Shown here: piece after piece, positions 37,267 to 49,310 of the stretch
Numbering within the stretch: position 1 is the first letter of the stretch
Layout: each line of letters opens with the position of its first letter
Made by a program: the position numbers and the translations under genes
Assembly (NCBI GenBank): GCA_963402885.1
Contig: OY727098.1
Coordinates: 25,148,417 to 25,212,416 of the forward strand
DNA length: 64,000 nucleotides
Source of the DNA: Antedon bifida
Taxonomy: Eukaryota; Echinodermata; Crinoidea; Comatulida; Antedonidae
Direction: 5' to 3'
The notes under the pieces: model-generated
Seen by the model: the letters and a program-made list of their open reading frames with translations, nothing else
What the model was told of the DNA's origin: nothing
Database searches by the model: none

Positions 37267-40200
37267 GTAAGTATACACTTTGTGGGAGCCAAATTAATGG
37301 CAGACTAAGTACCTCAGGATAGATAATGATTCACACAGCACAAGTTTCTTTACAGGCCTGTGTCAATTGTTTGTTTAGTTGCGACTGTTGTTCTGTTTTC
37401 AGTTTACATGCTCCTTCTCGTAAAACTAGAGTTAAGTCCACTTTTATGTTTCGTTTAATAGAGTAAATGTCTCGAAAAGGAGGTTTCAGACACGCTTGCC
37501 TTCTTTGTATAACTATTTAAGTGAGTCCAATGTAAATGTTGATATTTTTTCAATAGTTATTCTTCATTCAAGACTCGTTGTATTTAAAAAAAAATAATTG
37601 TGCTCAATAGGCTATTTTTTACTCTTTACTTATTTATTTAAGTTTGCTTCGTATAGAGTATTTATTGTATCTGTTTTCTGTTTCATACCTTTAAGTGGCA
37701 ACTTTCGTTGCTTTGGTTTTGATGAAAAAAAGTTTAATATCCATAGGGCCTATATTGAATAAATATCGTAGAGTTGTGGACTAACATTAATTGATACCGT
37801 AACTATAAATTGAAGACATTGTTTCGACAGTTGCATTTTATGTAAATTGTGATTACATGGTTTGTTATCTCCTTTTTGGAGGCTTCTTTGAATAAATTGA
37901 ATATTACTGAGAACACAGACTCCGATTGTATCCGAATAATAATAAAAAAAGAAATATGTAGGCCTACAACTAAAAACAAAGTAAAACATTATCAGTTGAA
38001 GGAACTCCGACAAACATAAAATAAACTGAATTGGCCTAGACAATGATAAAAGTCACAGTTTTTAATTTTAATTTAGCTGATACGTCTACACTAGTACCTG
38101 ATTCAAAATCCAAAATTATGAGTCACATAGGCCTATACCTATAAACAGGCTTAAAGTCACAACGGAATCGAAACAATCAAACCCTGAAACCATTAATATA
38201 GGTCCTACTATCTAAGTAGGTCTCCTACTAAGTAACGGTAGCACACTCGCCACGTGGTTATAATTATTGCGATATGATAACTAAAAAGTTAAGTTCATCA
38301 AAGGTCTCTTGTATAGTACTGTAGAAAGAGACTTATCCATGTTCATGTAGGGTGTTTATTCATCATCAACTACAATTTTGTTTTAGTTTTTGCATATAAG
38401 AGTCAATACAAATACAATGTTTAAAATGGAGTTTTACATTTAACTTCAATGTAACTACTTTAAAGATATAATATAGTAGATTTTATTTATGTTTTCTGAG
38501 AGGTGGTGACCTTAGGGTGGTGAAGGTTGAAAGTGGAATATTCCAAAATACCTTTTCTCATGTCATGTATAACAAGGATTCACATTGGTCGGAATTTTCG
38601 CTGTGCCGAGCATTATCGAATCAAATTCACTGTATTGTAATTCATGTGAGGGTATACATCAGTCTATTCCGTATCTGACGTCTAAACATGGCAGAAGAAA
38701 TTACAGATTATACGAAAGAATCATTTGAAAAAGCAGTAAACTAAGCCAAGAATAAATACTGATTTTCTACAAGTTTTTTTTAGTTATTAAGACGCAACCC
38801 TGGATCATCAAAGCAAGTCAAATGGGTTCTCAAAGCCTGTTAAAAAGATGAAAAAACGGAAGGAACTGGACGCCCTTGTCACAAACGGATCCCGTACAAA
38901 ACTCTCCAACAACAAGAAGAAAACTATGCCTTCTCACAAAGAAGAAGGGCACGAATTGCTCCTAAATATAGAATCTGACAGCGGGTCATCGCTGGACTTA
39001 GATTTCTCTCCACCTAAAAGAACATTTGTTAGGAAGTAAGAGACGTGTTATTTAAAATGTCATTTGTTATAAAAAGAATATTCAACAAGAAGAAGTCTTC
39101 TTTGCCGGGACCAGGTGACTCGGCGGCGGATCAAATTCTACTGAGACACGCTAGCCTAGGCATAGCATAGCTAGCAATCCGACGGGCCTAGCCTACCAGA
39201 GGGCTAGGCGAATGCTGTCCCGCTGTAACCCTAGGCCTAGTATTTGTAAATAACAACATTTGTTGTTTTAATTGCCTCACCCAGCCAGTAGGCCTAACTA
39301 TATTTGTTATATTTTTTCTGTATGAAATTTAATGAATATTTTTGTTATTCTATCATTTTGGCTTCATCCTCCCCACACTTTTTTTAAAACTGGTTAAATA
39401 AATGTGATAAAATTGTGTTTAAATATTATGCACCCCATATATTGATTATAAGTTGGTTTGAATATAATAAGATTCCCTATATTTTACGTGTAATGGAAAT
39501 CTGAAGTTAAATTTGTATGTAAAAACAAATCTTATTTATGTACTATGATGATAAACGTGTTTTCTTTTACTCTACCACCAGACCTAATGTTTGCAACATT
39601 TGTCTATCTGGCTGTGTCTTAGTTTTACTTGTTGCTTCACTTATAATGTCTATTGCACTCCTTTGGATGAACTTTGATCTGAAAAATGATGTAGATGGTC
39701 TAAGGCAAAGACTGGAGCTTGGTATGTTTTGCAACTCTCTCTCTCCCCGTGGTCATTGAATATAGTGTTTGTAACTGTTAATAATACTACCAGCATGAGG
39801 CAGATAACGCACTTGCCTCACCTATATTTATGAATCAAATGAATATTTGTTGTTAGTCTGTCATTTAGCTTTAAGTTATCCTCCCAAACTGTGACTTTAA
39901 AATCAAATTCATCAGTAGGTGTTTTGTTTTTTAAGTAAAAATGTACGTTATAAGATTTTTTAAAACCATAACCAGTACCGGTAATAGTTTAAAGGATAAA
40001 ATGGAAAAAATTAAATTATGGTGAAATCATATTTTTTACTATCTACCAAATTTAAACTTCTTACAACTAACTAAAAACACTAAATGTATTTACACAATAC
40101 ACAAAAAATATTATGACAATTCTTCAACATGTTTATGTTTGATTTGGGTACTGTATACACCTGTTACTGGTACTTAAATAAGGTCACATACAAGGTCATG

Positions 40201-43200
40201 CTGTTTATGTCTGAAACAACACATGTAATTTGTCAAAAGAAAGATACAGTAAATGTGCATGTTATTTGAAATAGGATATAAAGTAAAGTAATAATTTAAG
40301 CACATATAATAGGTTTGTTGAATAATGCAAGCCCTATACCAGCATATTACAGCAGTGTTATCACCACCCTAAGGGTGCACCCACTATTTATTATAATGTT
40401 ATTCATTTTCCTTTTTCATCATAGAAAATTACATACAGTTAATGCCTCAACACATTTAAATGAAATTAAAGTTAAATGTTTCTATCACTTTTACAGAGTT
40501 TTAAAAATCGTTTCAGAGTAATTTTTAGTTTTAATTGCTAATTAATTTATACATTATTATTATTTTTAGTTAGTGGTTTAAACTTAATATATTGTTTAAA
40601 CTTATTATATATTGTTTAAACTTATTATATATTGTTTAAACTTATTATATATTGTTTAAACTTATAATATATTGTTTAAACTTTATAGTTTATACTGTAG
40701 GAAAAATTTAAAATTATGTTTCACTTGTTATATCTCGTACAGTATGCTTACTTAGATTTCTCATAAAACGAAATTGAAACATTTCAGTTCTTTTATTGCT
40801 ATTATAAAATAAGAACAATAAAAGCTCAGAATCATATTTGATGGTATATTGTTTGTATGTACATTGAATTTGAATGGTAAATGCATTATATCATGCAAAA
40901 GTGATTCTGTGGCTCATTCAGTTTGTATTACTGTACAATTTATACAATAAGTGTTTTCAGTTTTATAGGTAAATTCAAGTGAATCTTTTATCAACTACTA
41001 AATTATGCATTATTTAATGTTTATTTTGAATAATTAATTATACTAATGTAATAGTTCACAATGGTCCAGGCATAACCATGATCAATAATGGATCGTGGTA
41101 TACTCTACCCTATTGCGACCACCGGTGACCCGTTTAGAATATTTAGGGATTTAACCAAGCATTTCCAGGAATGTACTATAAAGCTCTGTTTACACTATCA
41201 AAGTGTGATATGTGCCCAAATATGGTGGTAATATGCCCAAATATGGTAGTGATATGACATCTCCATGTCCATATATTAGCACATCACATTTTGTTGTCGC
41301 ATAAAGTTTGAAAGTAAATTTTCTGTCATAAAATGTGGGTAACAAGGCGTATCTCTCCTTACCAGGATCTGGCCATATTTAGTGCATGCAGGAAGTAAAA
41401 GGATAAACTGCACGTTTTGAGGGATGCTGGCGAAAATGTAATAGTTATCAATAATTATGATATTTTATTTTGTTATTTAGTTGAAAAAGAAAGCAGCACA
41501 TCCAAATCACAGCTAGATTCATCAGGCGCAATAATTAATGGATTGGAGAAGAACATTAATGATAGTCGGAATAAATTAAAAGAAAATGTTGAGAGGCTGG
41601 ACATGAAATTGGTAGAAGTTAACAATAAGGTTGGTTCTTTTTTGTTAATTTTTTCTAATTCTACGAAGGAATTCAATCTTTTTTTTTTTTTTTCGGAATC
41701 TCTAGTCCATAGAAAGTAAAATTATATAAATGAATTCAAAATAAACAAGGCTATACTGATAACTACTACTCATCTCAGGATGGCATTCCACCTGGAGAGC
41801 ATCTTTGACTTATATAAGATGTTGCTTATAATCGTTGAGACTAAAACATTTTCACTTGAATTGAGTCTACGCATCAGGTCATATATTCAACCTGTTAGTG
41901 GCGGTTTCATCGCTGTTGGTTGTGAACTAAATAAAATAAAATAAAAATATCGATTTTCTATTAAATTGTTTATCGTGGGATTATTGTTGTTATATGAATA
42001 TAATATTTTTGTATTGCAGATAGTAGAACTTAATACTACATCATTAGCATTGAAGAATAGAGTCCAATCATTGCTGACACCAAAACAAGCAGTAGCCGCT
42101 GACGACCCGCAGTTGCAGAAGGTAGAAAACAGTTTTTTTGGATTACTTGTATTGAAATGTGACAATAAAACATAAAAAAAAATAAAAGTCTAAAAACCAT
42201 ACTAAAATGCCTTTTTCTGATATTGAGTTATTCTACAGTTATAGTTATCACCAGATTTTAGATCTGTTAAAAGATCATTGACTTATTTCTGCCACTGTAT
42301 AACAAATTTACATTTAGCTTTTTGCTTATTTTATTGTGTGTACAGTACCTCACCTACTATTCATTCATTCATCAGTGGAAAAGTATTTCCATTTATGTCA
42401 ATTGCATATAAAATATAAGAAATTATGTTTGCTTTGCTTTGAGATATACAAAAACAGATAAATATAAAGCTTAACAAAAACAATTCAAAGTGTCACATCA
42501 CTCTCGTACGGTATACTGACGAGCATTCAGTGCCTGAATTTGCAGCTGAATAAAAGCTGTTGCGAAAAACCTATTTGTATGAGAAATGATGGACCGGTAA
42601 CATCTACCACTACGTAACACCGCAAATATATTTCGCAAATACAAATACATTTTTTTAATGTGTATTATTTTAGGTTGTTGCTGGTTTGGGTAGTGAAGTT
42701 GAAGAATTGAAAGGTACAGTACAAGATGTACAGAGTAGTCAAAAACACCAGCAAGAAGACATTCAGTCCCTGAGCAAGAATGTAGCAGATTTACAGGTAA
42801 GATGACTGCAAAAGCCATACCAAAAACTACCATATGCCTATATAAAAATGGATGTGGCTATCTCCATGCCCAACTATGTGTGTATAAAGTTTTATATGGG
42901 CATGGTTGACTATAGATGTAGATTAGTATTTTCTATTTGTATGGATGACCGTGCTTGATGGTCAATATTTGGTGTGGTGGCCATTGGCATGGTCCCTATT
43001 ACCAATGTTAACCTATCTGTAAGGTGCCCACTCAACTACCAATAGAAATGTTTACATTAGACACACGGTCAGTCTACCATACCGATAGAAAATAATAAAT
43101 TATGATAGCCACTTCCTATAAATAAAATGAATAATTGAGAAGTGGTTATAAAAGAACGTGAGAAGAAACATGGTCTTGAATATAACTGCATGCCTCTGTG

Positions 43201-46200
43201 CTATGATTACATACTTTACATTATATATTCATAGATAATTTGCATGTTAATCAACTATTTACTTTTATTAACTATATAGTCAATGAAGATAACATTTAAT
43301 CAATATACCTCCTTGTATATTTCATGTTGCATACTAAAATATATAATGTAATGTGGCATAAATTAATGTAAACATTTTGAAAAATGTCCTTGTACATATA
43401 AGTGGAATTATTGATTGGTGGTTAAAGTCTGTACACATACAGTATGGCTTTAAAGATATTACTGCATGTTTCAAAAGAGTAGCGGGGTCACCCGGTATAC
43501 CGGTCCATCTCCGCCCTTGTTTTCAAAGAAAGCTCAATCCAAAGGGAACCATGGGGAGATGAAAGTTGTTGTTCACACCTGTGTCAAATTCAGCCCATTT
43601 AAGACACAGATTATTTCACCACATTTAAATGCTTGGCTACCAACTTGTTATAAAGCTCTGTCTACACTATCAAACTAGTTTGACAAAAATGTGTGTGCCT
43701 AAATATGGTAGTAACATGGCATCATTGTGTCCATATATGGCTACATCACAATTTTTTTTTGAAAGTGTAGACAGACTTTGATTATATACTGTACACAGTC
43801 TTCTGCGTGTATGCTCAAATGTAGAACATTAATTACTTTGGTATGGTATTGACATTCTTTGTTAATACTTTTAAAGAAAGTTTAAAACAAACTGACCAAT
43901 CACAGCTGACCAATTGATTACATCCCTAGGTTAATGAAACTTTCTTGAACCAGTCAACCATAGCGGTAAGAAGTAGAATTAACAAATTATGCAAACTCTT
44001 AATTTGACATTTAATTTCTCAACCTTATCTTTTTGAATTCTTACATAATACTGTAAAAAAAAATACTGCATGATAAAATGTCTCTTGGGAGAGTTGTGTA
44101 AAACTGTTGGGTTTTCTATGCTGTTTTTTTGTATAATTTTTTTACTGTAATACTTTTATTTTGATGATGTCTCTCTGGTCTAATCATTTTCTTATTCTTA
44201 CTGCATGTGTTTTGTAGACTGGTAGATTACATTATTTTACAGTAAAGATTACTCTATTACTCAGACTGGTGAATGGGTTAAGAAAATGTATGAGTTATTC
44301 ATGCCTACAGTTTTTGTGTTAAGACCATATTCTTAATTTTGTTGAAGTTTTCTTCCTCTCCATAAAAATGTATCTTAAAAGTATAATAAAAATTCAGAAA
44401 CCGAACGAAATACATGGCAAAATACAGAGAGTGACGGAGAGCATGTTATTTAATATTTCACCCCATATTGAAGATATTATAACTTCAAATTTTAATAAGT
44501 TTTAATAAGCACCAATATATCAATTTTTCTGAAAATCAATAGGAGTTTATTGTTGGTATATAGTGTAGTTAATTTGCAAACTTGCATTTAAAGGAAAGTA
44601 GGGTAATGTACATTTTGAAAATTTTGCTGTGTAAAAAAAATCAAGAGAAGAAACATAGAAGTTGACAGTCCTATTAAAGGATTAATACAAGAATTATGAA
44701 AACTAAATTAAGTACAAAGACACACGCAATAGTAGTAATATTAATAATTAATCTGTTATACTATTATCTTCTCGGATAAGGACTATAAACCATAGCTCCA
44801 GTGTACAAATCTAGCTCATGTGCCCTTTCGAGATGAGTAGGGGCTGAGCCCGCTGCTCATAACTGGCCCCTCTGGGAGACCAGTCTTTGACTGAACAGTA
44901 TGTATAAATAACTAAATGAATAATAACAAATAAACCTTTTAATTTCAGAGTACTGTAGCATCCATGACTCAGGCACCACATGAACAAGGAACCTTAGCAC
45001 CGCCTCTGGTACACCCATCAGCTGTACCTGCTTCTAATGCCAGTGTTACCAAGGCTTCTAACAATACCCAACAGCCTGATGCAGTTGTTGCAGATTATTT
45101 TGAGCAGGTTAGTAGAATTACATTTATAATATGTTTTCCGTTAAATTGTCATTGTTTACGGTAGTATTATATAAATTGAGAGTGAGCATGAGTTATGCGA
45201 TACCTGAATGTGGTCCTAAATTTGACAAATTCATGACAATATATATGTAGAATGCAAGTGAGTGAGTGCCCAAGCGGTTAAAACAGTGGAACTGTAATTA
45301 CGTAGCCATAACATAGCCAGTAAGGGTTCAAGGGTCACTCGCTCCATGGTTCTGAATGAGTCTTCTCGGATCAGGACTATGAACTGTAGGTCCAGTGCAC
45401 GCAAAATGCCTGTTTGTACTAGTACATCTTTCAAGACAAGTAGGCTGTTACCCCTGTGTACTAGCTCATATAGCCAGTAGTTTTCAGCATTAACATGAGG
45501 GGACATTAGGGAAGAAGAATGTTGTTGAAAAGGTGTAACATCCAATTCCATTAGTGCTATTGTTATATATGGTGCTATATACTGTAAATGGCCATTATTA
45601 TTATAACATATGATTTTACAAGATTTATCAATTAAATAATTAATTATACTTTTATTTTTTGCAGGAATTAAGAAAATTGTCCAGTGTTATAGGAGCATTA
45701 AATGCATCATTATTTACAGTTGAGCAACAACAGACTGACTTCTCAGAGCGGTTGAACCTTATTTCAAGCAGCATCCCATTGGGAGTACAACCTGCTAACA
45801 GTACTGTGAATTTGATAGATATATTGAAACTGCAATCAGATGTTAAATCACTGGTAATACTAATTATATCATCATTAATAGCTACATTAGAAATGCTAGC
45901 ATTTAAGTTATTCATTTTTCATTAATCTTTTTATTTCGGAATACCATGATTACACAGTCTATTTCTTGCCTGCTTACCTGGATAAACCGACAATATACCC
46001 CTCTCTCTCCGATAGGAGTGCTAAACGGATTTTCTTTTTTTCGTAATTGTATCCTATCTTCTGAGAGAGAGGGCTATATTGTCGGTTTATCCAGGTAAGC
46101 AGCACTCATAGACTACCAACATCACTGTTGGTTTGTGTAATATATCCATAGCATATAAAGAAGGTTAATTTAAGAAATCATTGTACACATAACAAACTCA

Positions 46201-48755
46201 AGGCATTCCACTGTATATGCATTCTTGAGACATTAAGAACGTGGCGAATAGTGGCCATGATCAAAGAATTAACACTTGCGTTCACACGATTTTTGAAACT
46301 TAAAACTCATCAAATGATGCATGTGTTGAACTTGTGTAGTAAAATATGGTTCCCAGTTGAATTCCAATTCCTCTACTATTTATTACTGTATTATTACACT
46401 AATATTTGTATATTTCCTATATGGCCCATGTGTGATAATCACTGTGTTGTGCACATGGAGGTAATGGTTACCCATTTGTTTCCAATGCCTCTCCTATTAT
46501 TACACTCACAGATATTGTTTTTTTAATTTCCTAGATGGCCCATGTTGGTAATGAAAACAGCAGTTTATCAACTGGCGATCCCAATGCCCATGATGTTATG
46601 ATGATGCATGCTCAGATTGCTGTGCTACAGTTAACAGTGGATACTTTGACAGACAAAGTGAAGCAGGTATGTGACTATATGTTTCTTAGAGTTAAACACT
46701 CCCTGTCTGAACCATAATCCTTATGTAGAATATTTGAGATGATGTAGTTTTCACACAAAGTGACAAAATAACTGTATGTTTCTTGCAGTTCAACACTCCC
46801 AGTCTGAACAATAACCCTTATGTAGAATATTTGAGATGATGTAGTTTTCACACAAAGTGACAAAATAACTGTATGTTTTTAGAGTTAAACACTCCCTGTC
46901 TGAACAATAATCCTTGTAGAATATTTGAGATGATGTAGTTTTCACACAAAGTAACACAATATAATTTGTTTCTTGCAGTTAAACACTCCCAGTCTGAACA
47001 ATAATCTACTGAACATGAATACAACGCTAGGCATTCAGACAATCATGACCAACTCATTGAACCATTTTAAAGAAGAGAATATCCAGAATCTGAACAATGT
47101 AAAGTTTACCCTCAGTCAAGTACAAATGAAAACAGAGAATCAGCAAGAATCTATTGATGCCCTGCAGCGGCAACTACAAGACATGCATAGACTTTTGTTA
47201 GATATTATTAACAATTCAAATACCCCAGGTTGGTATAATGAATGTTTATGATTTGAGTTATTGGGAGAATATTTCATGAGTTTTAAAATTTACCATTGAA
47301 TAGGATGGGCTTTCAATATGCTCACCATTAAACAAATGCCTGCTGTTTTGAAGTATAACTTTTATTCAATTAATATTTCACCACTTCCAGCTTAAAAAAG
47401 GTTTTTTAACCGACAGGTGACCAGTTTCTTGTCGCACAAATTCTCAAAAGCTGAATGTGCTTTAGTACCATTGAATATAATTGTGCATGCAATAGAACTA
47501 ATACTGAATGCCACATGGTATGAAATTAACCAATCAAATTGCAAGGATACACTCAGGTGTGTTATAATACGCATCAATGCACATGTTTCATAATTATACA
47601 AACCTTAAAGCTCTGTCTACACTATCAAACTTTATGTGACAAAAAGTGTGATGTGCCCATATATAGACATGATGATATCATATCCCTACCATATTTGGAC
47701 ATATCACTATCATATTTGGGCATATCACACAAACTAGTTTGATAAGTGTAGACAGAAACTGATAATGAATAAAGATAAATTGGCATTGGGTAAAAAAAAT
47801 AGGTTTCAATTTAAAAAGTCCTATCCCTCTGTGGCTAGTACAAAGCACCCTAGACTAGCCGGTCTATGAACTCAACACATTGTTTCATTATCTTACACAG
47901 TTTCAGTAACAAATAAAACCATTGTTACGTCAGCGCCACCACTAGTAAATACAACAAACACAGTAACACCAACCATACAGCCTCCTACTGAAAGTCTGCC
48001 TGGCGCTACAGAACTTGGAGATACACTGTACCCAACAACACCAACACAGGCTGTGAATGACACGTTTCAAGACTTGTTGCCACCACCTTATGGCTATCTT
48101 GAACTGCCAGGGGTTAATAGTATTGAAGGTAAAGGATTTAAAGAATATTTATTTTATATTCATGGTATCTTTTATTTCCAACAAATAAAATGTATGGAAA
48201 TGCTAATGTTAACCCATAATAATTCTTGTCTAAAAATAGGAAGGTGTGGAAAAATTTAAATTTAACCTTGTTAATAGAATTATGCAGAGCAAGTCCATCA
48301 GCTAGCCATATGCAAAGAATACATTAGAACCCCTAAGGGAACACTTTGGGTCCAACAAAATATCCTCTTGATAAGGGTTGGCCGTAGTGTTTAAATGTTT
48401 TGCTAGAAAGCGTCCCCTGAATGGGGGGATGTCCCAGATGAGGGGTTTTACTGTGTTTGTTTAATTTTAATGTATTAAAAAAAAATTATTTTGAATGATT
48501 GTTTTTAATTTAGATGTAAAAGCTCGCTTCAGAATCTGGAATATGGAGCGAGGATATGTAACATTTGAAGAAATGGAAAATTTCTTAGGAGCAGGTTTTA
48601 AAGGAACATCTCAGCTAGAGCAGTTTGACTATGATCGTAATTCACAGTTGAATGAAGAAGAAATTGTGGAAGCTTTTGGTTTTCAGGATGTGCACAACCG
48701 AAGGAGATTTCAAGAAGGCCCTCCAGTCACCACCCCAGCGCCAGGTGGTGTATAG
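35504..48755 (+). CDS. EFCAB14: EF-hand calcium-binding domain protein 14
   Basis: Common exons: 41481-41629, 42020-42121, 42674-42796, 43930-43965, 44949-45107, 45665-45853, 46535-46666, 46979-47228, 47901-48128 and 48514-48755. They are preceded by one of two alternative exon pairs: A (35504-35679 plus 37100-37266) or B (38848-39035 plus 39582-39721). The product is 650 or 645 aa, longer than the human protein (about 495). Layout: basic/acidic cytosolic tail, one transmembrane helix, a long coiled coil, a Pro/Thr-rich linker, LPGVNSIEDV, then a C-terminal EF-hand with a canonical loop DYDRNSQLNEEE. Pair B begins MKKRKELDAL, almost identical to the vertebrate start, which fixes the identity. 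Exon 6 is only 12 codons. Function is poorly known; it is a presumed type II membrane protein with a calcium-binding C-terminus. The stop codon lies inside the first unit of a 3' UTR minisatellite. Confidence 0.92.
36714..36849. mobile_element. TA-MITE copy 7, right end lost
   Basis: The left end and body are intact; the right end stops after CACATCACACTTTTTTTTT. It lies in the EFCAB14 intron between exons A1 and A2. Confidence 0.8.
38688..38744 (+). other. Possible upstream ORF of EFCAB14 module B
   Basis: An 18-codon frame (MAEEITDYTKESFEKAVN, then stop) lies about 100 bases before the module B start. Its AAACATGG context is good. It may be a leader uORF, or a leader exon with a donor at GCA/GTAAAC. 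Weak evidence. Confidence 0.25.
38848..39721 (+). CDS. EFCAB14: EFCAB14 alternative N-terminal module B (ancestral)
   Basis: Exon B1 (38848-39035) starts MKKRKELDALVTNGSRTKL, matching the vertebrate N-terminus MKKRKEL-AL. It ends with an acidic/serine stretch (ESDSGSSLDLDFSPPKR). Exon B2 (39582-39721) encodes PNVCNICLSG, then a hydrophobic helix and LKNDVDGLRQRLEL. The vertebrate equivalents are CCKICYPLCG and LKEDLDALKEKF, from memory. Donor phases (2, then 1) equal those of module A. Confidence 0.88.
40575..40690 (+). repeat. 20-bp AT-rich tandem repeat
   Basis: About five to six copies of CTTATTATATATTGTTTAAA occur, each containing the palindrome GTTTAAAC across the unit join. It lies in the EFCAB14 intron after exon B2. 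Confidence 0.9.
41179..41315. mobile_element. TA-MITE copy 8
   Basis: The left end AAAGCTCTGTTTACACTATC is intact and the right end is worn (ATAAAGTTTGAAAGT). It ends about 165 bases before EFCAB14 exon 3. Confidence 0.8.
41664..41880 (+). repeat. Dispersed repeat R-C, copy 1
   Basis: The segment containing GGAATCTCTAGTCCATAGAA, then GGCATTCCACCTGGAGAGCA, and ending near TTGAATTGAGTCTACG, is found in reverse orientation at 52200-52410. It lies in the EFCAB14 intron after exon 3. Confidence 0.75.
43650..43780. mobile_element. TA-MITE copy 9
   Basis: Both ends are present; the right end reads AAAGTGTAGACAGACTTT. It lies in the EFCAB14 intron before the 12-codon exon. Confidence 0.85.
44764..44896 (+). 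mobile_element. tRNA-derived SINE, headless partial copy
   Basis: It matches the body of the SINE at 17411-17727 (CTCGGATAAGGACTATAAAC, AGACCAGTCTTTGACTGAAC) but lacks the tRNA-like head. It ends 52 bases before EFCAB14 exon 7. Confidence 0.7.
45247..45484 (+). mobile_element. tRNA-derived SINE, near-complete copy
   Basis: The head reads GTGCCCAAGCGGTTAAAAC (A box) and AAGGGTTCAAGGGTCACT (B box), followed by the CTTCTCGGATCAGGACTATG body. It is on the plus strand in the EFCAB14 intron after exon 7. Confidence 0.78.
45971..46101. mobile_element. Hairpin element with splice-donor-like tips
   Basis: Two arms of about 50 bases are almost exact reverse complements: TGCTTACCTGGATAAACCGA at the left end and TCGGTTTATCCAGGTAAGCA at the right end, around a spacer of about 35 bases. 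Each tip contains CAG/GTAAGC, read outward. A half copy (GGGCTATTGTTGGTCTATCC, then AAGTAAGC) is at 5508-5540. It lies in the EFCAB14 intron after exon 8. Confidence 0.88.
46678..47003 (+). repeat. 97-bp tandem repeat duplicating EFCAB14 exon 10 acceptor
   Basis: Three full units (about 46678, 46774 and 46872) and a fourth, partial unit that is the real exon start. Each unit has TTTCTTGCAG or a decayed form, then TTAAACACTCCCAGTCTGAA (the first codons of exon 10), then intron-like GATGATGTAGTTTTCACACA. The second unit keeps a perfect acceptor at 46788. Confidence 0.9.
47606..47757. mobile_element. TA-MITE copy 10
   Basis: Complete, with an extra ATATTTGGACATATCACTAT block. The right end reads GATAAGTGTAGACAGAAACT. 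It lies in the EFCAB14 intron after exon 10. Confidence 0.85.
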
Positions 48756-49310
48756 AATTTAAGACAATCCAGTCACTTCAGAATCACTCAGTGATATACA
48801 GATTTTAACTACCTTCAGTCACCACAGAGTAATCCAGTGATGTATAGACTTTAAGTTGACTACGCCCAGCCATTAAAGGGTAATCTAGTGATGTATAGAC
48901 TTTAAGTTGACTAGGTCAAGTCACCAGAAAGTAATCCAGTGATGTATAGACTTTAAGTTGACTAGGTCAAGTCACCAGAAAGTAATCCAGTGATGTATAG
49001 ACTTTAAGTTGACTAGGTCAAGTCACCAGAAAGTAATCCAGTGATGTATAGACTTTAAGTTGACTAGGTCAAGTCACCAGAAAGTAATCCAGTGATGTAT
49101 AGACTTTAAGTTGACTAGGTCAAGTCACCAGAAAGTAATCCAGTGATGTATAGACTTTAAGTTGACTAGGTCAAGTCACCAGAAAGTAATCCAGTGATGT
49201 ATAGACTTTAAGTTGACTAGGTCAAGTCACCAGAATAATCCAGTGATGTATAGACTTTAAGTTGACTAAGTCTAGTCATCACAGAATTACCCAGTGATGT
49301 ATAAGTTATA
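48726..49310 (+). repeat. 51-bp minisatellite spanning the EFCAB14 stop codon and 3' UTR
   Basis: About 12 units start with GTCACC at 48726, 48772, 48818, 48869, 48920, 48971, 49022, 49073, 49124, 49175, 49226 and 49274. The six or seven middle units are nearly identical (51 bp, GTGATGTATAGACTTTAAGT). The first unit is the end of the coding sequence itself: its GGTGGTGTATAGAATTTAAG carries the real stop codon TAG at 48753-48755. Confidence 0.93.

Noticed and set aside
42498..42833. 111-codon minus-strand frame
   Set aside because: It is antisense to EFCAB14 exon 5 and its flanks.
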